Positions 28,401-36,852 of a stretch of 53,857 nt of DNA are shown one piece after another. The stretch spans positions 1-53,857 of the forward strand of contig MPUH01000447.1 in assembly GCA_001970955.1 (NCBI GenBank). The letters are read 5' to 3'. The position numbers and the translations under genes were made by a program. The notes under the pieces were generated by a model, which did not search any database, was not told where the DNA came from, and worked only from the letters and a program-made list of their open reading frames with translations. Positions within the stretch are counted from its first letter, which is position 1, and every line of letters starts with the position of its first letter. This DNA comes from Stentor coeruleus. Lineage: Eukaryota; Ciliophora; Heterotrichea; Heterotrichida; Stentoridae.

Positions 28401-29459
28401 TTAATTGTTACTTTTTAATAGCTGTTTAAGCTCTTTAGATGATTTATTTTTCGAGATTTTCTTGAAAGCCATCGGCGATATCCCTGGAGATATCGAATAT
28501 TTTATACTAGATTCAAGTTTAAGCTGGTTTTCTAAATTGTTAACTTTTTCCTTAAGTTCTATTGTTTGCTCTTGATAATGATAACGAGCCTTTTCACTAC
28601 TCCTCAGTTTTATTCGAAGTTCTTTTATCTCAGCTTTCTTCGGATTTTTTACCATAATTTCTTCAATTTTTTCATTCAACTTATTTACCTGAAGCTTTAG
28701 AAATTTATTTTCCAGTTCCGACGCTATGATCTTTTCCGAAAGTTCTTTATACTTATCATTAAGCACAGTATTTTCCTGATTCATTTCATCATACTTTCCC
28801 ATCATATTCTCAATACTCAAACCATTCCCTCTACCTTTACTCACATTTACATCAAATGCACTAACTTTAGCCTCCAATTCTTCACATCTTTTCTGTAACT
28901 TTTCATAGTTTTGAGCAAGAATATTATTCTCCTCTACCAAATTCTCTTCATTTTCCTTACATCTTTTTATTTCTTCTTCAAGTTTTTCTCTTTCTTTCTT
29001 TTCTTTATCTAATTGAGTTTTAAGTTCTTCTGCTGAATTTTCATGCAGGAAAATGTTTTTTTTTAGTTTCCTACCTTTTTCTTTAAGGTTTTCTATTAAA
29101 CTACACTGCATTCTGATAATGCTATCTTGTTCTTTTATTAAATCACTTTTGCTGCAGACCTTTTCAGTATGGTTTCCATAAGCTTTTTGGTCTCTAAACC
29201 GCTCATCGATTTCTGATTTAGATTTTCTTCTTATGATATCTAAACTTTCTCTTGAATCTTTGTATTGAGGATCTCTATTGTCTTGGGTTTTGTATATGTC
29301 AGTAACTGAGTACAAGCTTTTTTTCTCATTTTTGTTGGAAGAGCCGGAGTAGTTGAAAAGCTCATCGTCAAGTTGTTGCATTTTGTGAGAGTCAATATAT
29401 GATTTGCAGGATTGATGAGATTTCAGGCTTTTTGAAGATAGTGATGCGAATTTACTCAT
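28401..29459 (-). CDS. Coiled-coil protein, unknown function
   Basis: The 352-residue protein has a Ser/Lys-rich N-terminus (about 1-100), then a long coiled coil (about 105-320; heptads of L, E, K) and a basic Ser/Lys-rich C-terminus. No catalytic motif or membrane segment is found. It shares the reverse strand with the kinesin-like gene, 561 bp upstream of it; both being coiled-coil proteins may be coincidence. Confidence 0.8.
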   Translation of the reverse strand: MSKFASLSSKSLKSHQSCKSYIDSHKMQQLDDELFNYSGSSNKNEKKSLYSVTDIYKTQDNRDPQYKDSRESLDIIRRKSKSEIDERFRDQKAYGNHTEKVCSKSDLIKEQDSIIRMQCSLIENLKEKGRKLKKNIFLHENSAEELKTQLDKEKKEREKLEEEIKRCKENEENLVEENNILAQNYEKLQKRCEELEAKVSAFDVNVSKGRGNGLSIENMMGKYDEMNQENTVLNDKYKELSEKIIASELENKFLKLQVNKLNEKIEEIMVKNPKKAEIKELRIKLRSSEKARYHYQEQTIELKEKVNNLENQLKLESSIKYSISPGISPMAFKKISKNKSSKELKQLLKSNN

Positions 29460-30207
29460 GATGATATTTCTGATCTTGATAAGTTTTATTATAGGTAGTA
29501 AAAATGAGCATTTTGTTATGAATTGGCTGAAAGAGATGATTGAATAAGGATTAAGATTGGATTTTAGTTAGGGTGTTGAAGTCAGGCTTTTAGCGTGCAT
29601 TTTATATAATTTTTGAAACATATGACTTAACCTTTATTAAGCATGAGTATAGTGAAAATGCCGCTGAAACAGGTTAGTGGAATTTTGGTATAGATATGAA
29701 GATATATCAGGAGAAAAAATAACTAGTGAATATTTATAAATGAAGTATGATGGATATTAAGGGTTTAATGATAAAATTTGTATATAATTTTAATATATAG
29801 AATAAATTCACTACAAAGATAATTTAATCATAGGAAATTTAACTATAGATAATAATTTGTATATAATTTTAATATATAGAATAAATTCACTACAAAGATA
29901 ATTTAATCATAGGAAATTTAACTATAGATAATATATTAGTTTGTATTAAGAGTATGCAATTCAATAAAAAAAAATCAATGCTATCATTAATTTGCGATAC
30001 TTAAATTTCAAATAGTTTGCTAGACTTTATATTTATCTTTTCAAACTTTTTTATTTTTAAGTAACTTCCCTATAGAAGAAGGTATTAAATTTAACTCACT
30101 AAAGAATAAAGGTATTCTATGTGCAAACATTCCTTATAGAAATTATTGATTTTTATATTTCCCTTAGATTTTTATTAATGTAGTTGTCAAAGGGAAAACT
30201 AATAAAC
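29460..30207. promoter_or_regulatory. Divergent intergenic region
   Basis: This 748-nt stretch lies between divergent genes. The left part (29460-29760) is G-rich on the strand shown (18 G, 1 C in 29521-29580), as at other reverse-gene starts. The right part near 30208 has little skew. It contains a perfect 79-bp tandem repeat (29775-29932). Confidence 0.45.
29775..29932. repeat. Perfect 79-bp tandem duplication
   Basis: Positions 29775-29853 are repeated without change or spacer at 29854-29932. There is no N here, unlike the other duplicates. It could be a real tandem repeat in a promoter region or a contig overlap joined without N. Confidence 0.9.
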
Positions 30208-32742
30208 ATGGAAAACGAAGCTTGTCTGTTTCGACTGAACAAAAGGCAAATGACCATGATGAACGAGAGTTCCAAAATGAAAAAACTTTCCACCAGCGTA
30301 TGTTCAAAGTACGTATCATCCACAAACGTATCAATCAGCATAAAAAACGACAAAAAAGTGAATCTTCCTCAAATTTCCCGAACTCAAGCTAAACTCAGCT
30401 ATATCGATTCTTATAAAAACCTAGAAAAACGACTTGAAAAAAAAAGAATCAACAAATCCCCTCCAACTCCAGTTTCTTCCTACTTAAGTAAAGTAAAATC
30501 CAACTGTTTAGTACCAGAAACAATGGGTCTTCTAAAAAAGCATAGTAATCTTAAAATCCTCGACATAAGCCATTATTCAATGGGAAACTCATACGCTGAC
30601 GCATTATCTGCAGGTATTCAACTAATCGAACTCTCTAAAGCAGTATTCAAAAATAATCGACTTTCAGATGAAGGTGCATCAACATTAGTATCCCAATTAA
30701 ACTCTCGAACTATAATAGAAATTGACTTATCTCAAAATCTTATTGGTCTAAGCACAATAGCATGTTTAAGTAAACTTTCTGAATTAGAACATTCAAAACT
30801 TATAAGCATAAACCTTGATTCTAATAATCTTGGAGATAGACCTGTTGTACTTTTATCATCAGTTTTAGCTAGTAGTGATCGTATAAGAGAACTTTCTTTA
30901 GCTGATAATGCTATAACTGAATATGGGGCAAGTGGTTTAGCTAAGTATATAAAAACAACTCAAACATTAGAAAAACTTGACCTTCATTGGAATACAATAA
31001 GAGGTGAAGGGGCAAAAGAATTCGCTGATGCCCTTTGTGATAATGGTAGTTTAAAAGTTCTTGATTTATCTTGGAATGCTATAACAAGTCCTCAAGGTGA
31101 AAACTCTATTCCAAATCTCGCTAAAGCGATAAGACAGAATATAAAAATCTATCATATGGATCTTTCAGATAATTGTTTTAGTCAAGAAGAATGTAAGACT
31201 ATAGGTGATGCACTTCTTTTTAATACAACACTTATAGGTTTACATATGGATGGTAATGGTGCTTTTATTGATAGTAAAGGTTTTCTTCAGCTTTCTATAG
31301 CAAGTAGTCGAACTCGTAACACCCACATCTATAATCGTTTAATGAGTCGTAAAAAACGTTCACTAGAAAACTGTTGGGTTTGCCAAAAATGGAATGAAGT
31401 GATTTTCACTTTGAAACCTAAAAAAAAACTTGCAACAGCACAATTGCATATTGAACTATACTCTTATGAAGGAGAAAACATGGAATTACTTAATGATCGA
31501 AGTTTTAGATTATGCAGAATCTGCCCACCTGGTGAAGTAAGATTTTTTTTTTCATCTAATGATGAAACTTTTATCAGTGAAGATTTTATAATCAAAGATT
31601 TCCCTAGTCCTATTGTTAAAGAAAAATTTACAGCAAGACAATATAATTATGTTATAAACAAAGAATGTTCAAAAATCATGTGGCATGTTTTTCATCCTAG
31701 AGCATACCCAAGACAGCCAAGTCATAATGCTGAAGCTGATGCTTGGCATTTTAGACATTCAATATTTAAAGATTATGCTATAGACAATCCAAAATTATTA
31801 GAACAATGCTTTGCTTATGATTGTGAAAATTCAGGATTGCTTGGAGCATTTGTTGAATCTAAAGATAATCCTATAGTTGTGTTAAAAAATGGATATGCAG
31901 CGATTAAAGAGATGTTTAAATATATAGCTGCAGGAAGTAAGATTACATGGAAACTTTGGCAGGAGAATATGATTGATTTATTTTCAACAGCGAGGATTAT
32001 TGATAATAATCATTTGAAGACTAATGATATTTTGATGATTTTAAGGAATGTTAGAAACCCAGAAAGTGACCCACCTGAGTTGTCTAGAGGGCAGTTTGTT
32101 GAGTCTTTGGTTAGAATAGCTTTGTTGAGGTTTTATAAAAGTAATCAGGCTTCACAAAGTGAGGCTATTGAGTATACCCTTAGGGAGATTAAAAAACTCC
32201 CTTCTTCATATTTTTCTGATGAGTTTAGGATGAATTCTTTGTGGACGTTTATTGTGGATAAAGCATTGAAGAAACATTTAAGCTGGCTTTTGGCGGTGTT
32301 TCAAGCTTTTGAAAAAAATGGGTATATACAANGGGAGATTAAAAAACTCCCTTCTTCATATTTTTCTGATGAGTTTAGGATGAATTCTTTGTGGACATTT
32401 ATTGTGGATAAAGCATTGAAGAAACATTTAAGCTGGCTTTTGGCGGTGTTTCAAGCTTTTGAAAAAAATGGGTATATACAATTTAAGGAATTTGTGAAGA
32501 TGATTAGTGGGTATAGTAAAAATGAAGATATTGCTTTAAGGAGTTGTTATTTGGCTAAAGAAACAAAGAGGTATATGAAATTTTTCGAAACTAACTTGAG
32601 GTTCCCTGAGTTTTTAGAAGCATTTGTTAGGTTTATAGACGCAGAGCGTATCGACCACGACCTAAAACGCCTCAACATTGAAGTTCTGATTGACATAGTA
32701 ATAAACGACTACTTCAAAAATGGTAAAATGCTTCCTCGATAG
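30208..32742 (+). CDS. Leucine-rich-repeat protein with C-terminal EF-hand-like region (paralogue A)
   Basis: The ATG at 30208 is the first in frame; the frame opens 24 nt earlier only with TTG. As given it encodes 844 residues, but 50 come from a 150-nt assembly duplicate, so about 794 are real. A basic N-terminal region (1-100) precedes ribonuclease-inhibitor-type LRRs (about 110-360; repeats such as LEKLDLHWNTI and LKVLDLSWNAI). A middle beta-rich region starts with NCWVCQKWNEV. The C-terminal half is helical with degenerate EF-hand-like segments. The gene at 34148 has the same order. A role in cilia or cortex is possible but not shown. It ends 13 bp from the stop of the convergent gene. 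Confidence 0.85.
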   Translation: MENEACLFRLNKRQMTMMNESSKMKKLSTSVCSKYVSSTNVSISIKNDKKVNLPQISRTQAKLSYIDSYKNLEKRLEKKRINKSPPTPVSSYLSKVKSNCLVPETMGLLKKHSNLKILDISHYSMGNSYADALSAGIQLIELSKAVFKNNRLSDEGASTLVSQLNSRTIIEIDLSQNLIGLSTIACLSKLSELEHSKLISINLDSNNLGDRPVVLLSSVLASSDRIRELSLADNAITEYGASGLAKYIKTTQTLEKLDLHWNTIRGEGAKEFADALCDNGSLKVLDLSWNAITSPQGENSIPNLAKAIRQNIKIYHMDLSDNCFSQEECKTIGDALLFNTTLIGLHMDGNGAFIDSKGFLQLSIASSRTRNTHIYNRLMSRKKRSLENCWVCQKWNEVIFTLKPKKKLATAQLHIELYSYEGENMELLNDRSFRLCRICPPGEVRFFFSSNDETFISEDFIIKDFPSPIVKEKFTARQYNYVINKECSKIMWHVFHPRAYPRQPSHNAEADAWHFRHSIFKDYAIDNPKLLEQCFAYDCENSGLLGAFVESKDNPIVVLKNGYAAIKEMFKYIAAGSKITWKLWQENMIDLFSTARIIDNNHLKTNDILMILRNVRNPESDPPELSRGQFVESLVRIALLRFYKSNQASQSEAIEYTLREIKKLPSSYFSDEFRMNSLWTFIVDKALKKHLSWLLAVFQAFEKNGYIQXEIKKLPSSYFSDEFRMNSLWTFIVDKALKKHLSWLLAVFQAFEKNGYIQFKEFVKMISGYSKNEDIALRSCYLAKETKRYMKFFETNLRFPEFLEAFVRFIDAERIDHDLKRLNIEVLIDIVINDYFKNGKMLPR
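32183..32481. repeat. 149-bp duplicate around N at 32332 (assembly overlap)
   Basis: Positions 32183-32331 and 32333-32481 match except for one G/A difference (gacgttt versus gacattt, synonymous in the gene). The 150-nt offset keeps the frame and adds 50 false residues to the LRR protein. Confidence 0.95.
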
Positions 32743-32755
32743 ACTATCTTTATAT

Positions 32756-33451
32756 TTAAACATCAAAATTATTAGTATAAATAGGTGAATAAACAGTTGG
32801 TGATGCACTACCGCTATCAACTACTCTTTTTCTATCAATCTTCCCTCTTCTAGGTGAATAATTATACGCGCTTCTACCAGTCCCATTTCTAATAAGAATA
32901 TGTGAAAACAGTTCTGATGTCTTTGACATACTATCTTTACTATTCTTAATACCCATAAGCCTATCATTAGCACTATTAGCTCTAATTGAATATCTTGTTG
33001 TTATAATTTCAGCAGGGATATCAATAGATGTATTAACAGAATTTTTATCTTCAGAAACTTTCCGACGATTAACTGCTGTGAAGATTTTTCTTGGTTTTGA
33101 CTTAAAATTATTAAGCTTAGAAAACTCAGGTAGAGAAATTTCTACGTTTGCTAGTCGGATTGGGGTTAAAGTTATGGCGTTTATTTCACAGAAGTTGTTT
33201 TGGTTTTGGTATTTTATAAGAGTAGGATTTGAGACTATGTTTTTTTTTGTGAGGTCTGGGTCGTTAAGAATTTTTGATGAGATTTGAGGATTGAGGATTT
33301 TTTGGAGATTTGAGGATTTGTTTAGTAATTTGGTGAAGTTTGTAAAGTCTTGGGATTTTGGAGGGGTTGTAGATTTTTTACGGGAGTGGTACTTGTAGTT
33401 TGAATTTATTTTGATTGGGAAGGCTGGGAGGAAGACCTGCTGATTTTGCAT
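32756..33451 (-). CDS. Basic hypothetical protein
   Basis: The 231-residue protein is rich in Asn, Ser, Lys and Pro, probably largely disordered, with no recognised domain. It lies between two LRR paralogues and ends 13 bp from the convergent LRR gene. Its 5' flank has the strong G-over-C skew typical of reverse genes here, which supports it being a real gene. Function unknown. Confidence 0.65.
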   Translation of the reverse strand: MQNQQVFLPAFPIKINSNYKYHSRKKSTTPPKSQDFTNFTKLLNKSSNLQKILNPQISSKILNDPDLTKKNIVSNPTLIKYQNQNNFCEINAITLTPIRLANVEISLPEFSKLNNFKSKPRKIFTAVNRRKVSEDKNSVNTSIDIPAEIITTRYSIRANSANDRLMGIKNSKDSMSKTSELFSHILIRNGTGRSAYNYSPRRGKIDRKRVVDSGSASPTVYSPIYTNNFDV

Positions 33452-34147
33452 GATATTACTTATTGATAAGATATTTTTATTGGGATAATAAGAAAGTTTT
33501 ATATTGTGGATTTGGAGGTAATGGATTTAGAGGAATTTTATTGGGAATGAGGATGGGTTTATTGGTTTTGGGGTATAGATGATAGTATGAGATTTTTTGG
33601 ATTAAAGGCTTTGTAACGTGGAAGTAAATGAAAAGGAATATGGTGATGGTTGGGAAATAGGATGGAGAAGATACTTATTAGAGATTTTGAAAATTGTTAA
33701 TGAAATTTAGGAGGATGAAAATTAAAGTTTGAAGGAATTATGACATTTGATTATTAATTTAGTGCTTAATTCTTTATTATTTAATTATATGGATAAAATA
33801 ATGTTATTGTTGCAAAAAAAATAATAATGAAATCTATCTTGTAGCTGTAGTAAAAAAACTCTAAAGTATAATTTTTTAATAAAATATACTTTATGTTTCG
33901 TTTCAATATTTATTATGAAATTTTAGTATGATGAGTAGGGTGGATTTGATTAAGTAGAATTTTTGAAGTTAAGAGGTAGTGGAAAGATTTTAACATTTTT
34001 AATATTATCAGTGTAGTGAACAGAAATAGTTTATGATTTTTTTTAAGGATTATATTATGAATTATCGAATTTTTAGTATTGATTTAATGAGAAATGGAAA
34101 ATGTTGTTTAGGAGTTATAAATTTTTAGACCTTGGCTTAATCGTTAA
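33452..34147. promoter_or_regulatory. Gene-free flank with the strongest GC skew
   Basis: In this 696-nt stretch, positions 33481-33600 contain 39 G and no C on the strand shown. The skew weakens after about 33760. This is the 5' flank of the reverse gene at 32756 and, at its right end, the 3' flank of the LRR gene at 34148. No ORF or RNA gene is seen. Confidence 0.5.
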
Positions 34148-36772
34148 TTAATTCGAAGAATGAACATACTCATATTTCGACACATACCTTTTTTTATATT
34201 TCATATTAAACAAAGTTTCATCCGAAGGCCATTCGAAAAATTTTGTAACATGATCAGGGCATACCTTCGCAACAGAAGGCATAACTTTCAAAAGTTTAGA
34301 CGCAAGTGGTTCAGGATCTTTTAAATTCATATACAACAAATCAGCAACTCTAGCTAATCCTTCCACAAATTCAACATAAACCATTTCTAAATGATCTCCA
34401 TCAAGTATTTCATCAATTTCAGTCATCATAGCTTGTCTAAAGCACATATCTATTTCTCTCATAGCAAAAGTATCGCTATTAAGCCCAGCATCATTACAAA
34501 ACATTCTGAATTCATGTAAATTAATTTTATCCAAAGGTCCTTTTCCACTAGCAGCATATTTAACAAATACAGGTTCTAATATTGGTTTAAAAGCTTTAAG
34601 TACATGATCAACATCTTCAACTAAATAAAAATCTGTCCTCCAACTAGACTGGTCAAAAAGTTTCATTCCTGGTATCAAATATTCATTCATTAATCTTTCT
34701 AAAGCTTCTCTTATAGTCTTAGTTTTTTTATTCTTATAAAACCTATCAATAGCTAATCTTACCATAAATTCTGCAAATTCATATCTACAAAGTCCATTTC
34801 CAGCATTAAAAGTTTCCCCTTTAGCCTGTGGAGCATTTGATAAGTTCCATAAAATAGCTACATCGTTCATTGTAAAATCTGTAGAAAAAAGGTTGCATTT
34901 TTTCAGAAACTCGTTAAGTGTATTTTTTCCTATATTAAAAAGCTCAATTCCACTAGTCGCTGATAATTGCTTAAAAGCTTCAGTTAATAATTTATAATGA
35001 CTAGCTAGCGAATCTTGTATTTCCTGTCTTTCATTACTATCAGTTATAATATCTTTAATATTAGAAACATCAAAATCATAGTTTATACATTTGTTAAGTA
35101 CTTCTTCAGTATCAAATCTATAATCTTTAAATGTGCTTGTGTTAAAATCCCAAGGTATTTTTTCAATTATAGTCTCAGTCCATTCACGTACCTTTGGGTC
35201 ATTACGTGGTTTAACTTCAGGTCCTTCTGGATTCCAATCTTCTGATTCTATATATATAACATTAACTTTGCTTATATTTATATGGAATTTTTTCTTATCT
35301 GGAGTAGGGAATTCAAGTCTTATCGGTGTGTCTAAAACTTTGGTTTTATATTCTTTAGACCTCATGAATTTCGAATCTGCACTGAAGAAAAATTTTATAT
35401 GCCCATGTGGGACCATGCGTTTGATTGAAAAAATCCCATTTTTCTCTTGAGTTACTGAGGGTTTATAATTATCACAATCTATATGAATGAATATAGGCCC
35501 AGTACTTACTTGGCCTGATATTTCAGGTTTCCAGTCAAAGTATACTTCAACCCATTTTTCACAGATCCAACAGTTTAGACGAGAAATTTTATGTTCTTTA
35601 AAACGAGGCATTGTTAAAAGACGTGTATGTAGATGACCTTGATCTGTTTTGTTTTGATATTCTACAGGGATTATATAACCTTTAGAGTCAACATGGCAAT
35701 CATTTCCTGCCATATGAATTCCGTATATTCTATGGTTTTCTAATAACCCATCACCAATAATTTCACATTCTTTTTGGTTAAAATAATTATGTGACAAGTC
35801 CACATGCTGTAAAAATTTCTGCGAGTTCAACGCCCTTCCAAGAGCTTTGGCAGTTGCTAAATTATTACTCCTACCCAATGAATTCCAAGATAAATCCAAA
35901 TGTTTAAGACTCTCATTTTGTCCAAGTCCTTCACAAAACTCAATAGCCCCACCTTTTCCAAGTTGATTCCAATGTAAATCAAGATACTTCAGAGTGTTAT
36001 TTGATATCATAAGTTCTTTTAAAGGTTTTGCACATCCTTCACCTATATTATTTTTAGCTAAAGATAATCTCACAAGTCTTTTGTTATCAATAAGCAACAT
36101 ACAAAGTGTTTCTAAAGCTTTATCAGACAAATGCGTTTTTTCAAGTTCAAGAACTTTTATTTTACTGTCAATATGATTGAGTATTTTTTCTAAACATGTA
36201 ATAGATTTTAAACCAATGCGATTTTCAGATAAAATAATTTTTTTAAGGTTTCTAGCTGTAAGTTTGTTAAGGATTTTTGAAGCCCCTGAGTCTGTAAGTC
36301 TGTTTTCTTTTAAATTTAACGTCTCCACATCCTTTACAATACTTAAGCCTTCAGAAAAAGCTTCAGCATATGTGTCTCCCATACCATATCTTTGAATGTC
36401 TATAGAAGTTTCAGGGCCACTTCTTCTGACAATACCAAATGGTTCAGGTTTTAAGTTTCTTCTAGATACTTCTCCTAAATATGCTATGTTTGGAGTGTCT
36501 TCAAGTTTTTGAATACGATTACGCTCTGTAAACATGGGAAGATGTCTGAAAGTGTCAACGAACTCCAGTTTAGCATCTAAACCAATTGGACCTTTATATG
36601 TTTCCATTGATCCTCCTCTACCTTCTCGAGATGGTCTGAGGAATTTGATTGGGTTCTCTTTTTTCTCTTTTGGGCTGAACATGGAAAGACTCATTGGGCC
36701 GAATGTTGATCTTAGTGAGCTCCTTGAATCATTGCTTCTTCTAATAAGTGGAAGTTTTGCTGTTAAATTCAT
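34148..36772 (-). CDS. Leucine-rich-repeat protein with C-terminal EF-hand-like region (paralogue B)
   Basis: This 874-residue intact gene is a paralogue of the forward gene at 30208. A basic N-terminus (1-120) is followed by LRRs (about 140-370; LKYLDLHWNQL, LKHLDLSWNSL), then NCWICEKWVEVYF starting a beta-rich middle region, and a helical C-terminal half with EF-hand-like pairs whose loops lack most Ca2+ ligands. The shared DLHWN and DLSWN repeats and the CW(V/I)C(Q/E)KW(N/V)EV motif define the family. The start is 80 bp downstream of the dynein stop. Its role is unknown; neighbourhood to an axonemal dynein gene is only suggestive. Confidence 0.87.
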   Translation of the reverse strand: MNLTAKLPLIRRSNDSRSSLRSTFGPMSLSMFSPKEKKENPIKFLRPSREGRGGSMETYKGPIGLDAKLEFVDTFRHLPMFTERNRIQKLEDTPNIAYLGEVSRRNLKPEPFGIVRRSGPETSIDIQRYGMGDTYAEAFSEGLSIVKDVETLNLKENRLTDSGASKILNKLTARNLKKIILSENRIGLKSITCLEKILNHIDSKIKVLELEKTHLSDKALETLCMLLIDNKRLVRLSLAKNNIGEGCAKPLKELMISNNTLKYLDLHWNQLGKGGAIEFCEGLGQNESLKHLDLSWNSLGRSNNLATAKALGRALNSQKFLQHVDLSHNYFNQKECEIIGDGLLENHRIYGIHMAGNDCHVDSKGYIIPVEYQNKTDQGHLHTRLLTMPRFKEHKISRLNCWICEKWVEVYFDWKPEISGQVSTGPIFIHIDCDNYKPSVTQEKNGIFSIKRMVPHGHIKFFFSADSKFMRSKEYKTKVLDTPIRLEFPTPDKKKFHINISKVNVIYIESEDWNPEGPEVKPRNDPKVREWTETIIEKIPWDFNTSTFKDYRFDTEEVLNKCINYDFDVSNIKDIITDSNERQEIQDSLASHYKLLTEAFKQLSATSGIELFNIGKNTLNEFLKKCNLFSTDFTMNDVAILWNLSNAPQAKGETFNAGNGLCRYEFAEFMVRLAIDRFYKNKKTKTIREALERLMNEYLIPGMKLFDQSSWRTDFYLVEDVDHVLKAFKPILEPVFVKYAASGKGPLDKINLHEFRMFCNDAGLNSDTFAMREIDMCFRQAMMTEIDEILDGDHLEMVYVEFVEGLARVADLLYMNLKDPEPLASKLLKVMPSVAKVCPDHVTKFFEWPSDETLFNMKYKKRYVSKYEYVHSSN

Positions 36773-36852
36773 TTATGAGAGTTTTATACTAAAACTATCA
36801 AGAAATTTCATATTTAAAAAAAAGATAAAATTTTTAAGTGAAGGATTAGTTA

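Noticed and set aside
30184-30207. N-terminal extension of the LRR protein from a TTG
   Set aside because: TTG is not a usual start in ciliates; the ATG at 30208 is the first proper start and a TAG lies just upstream.
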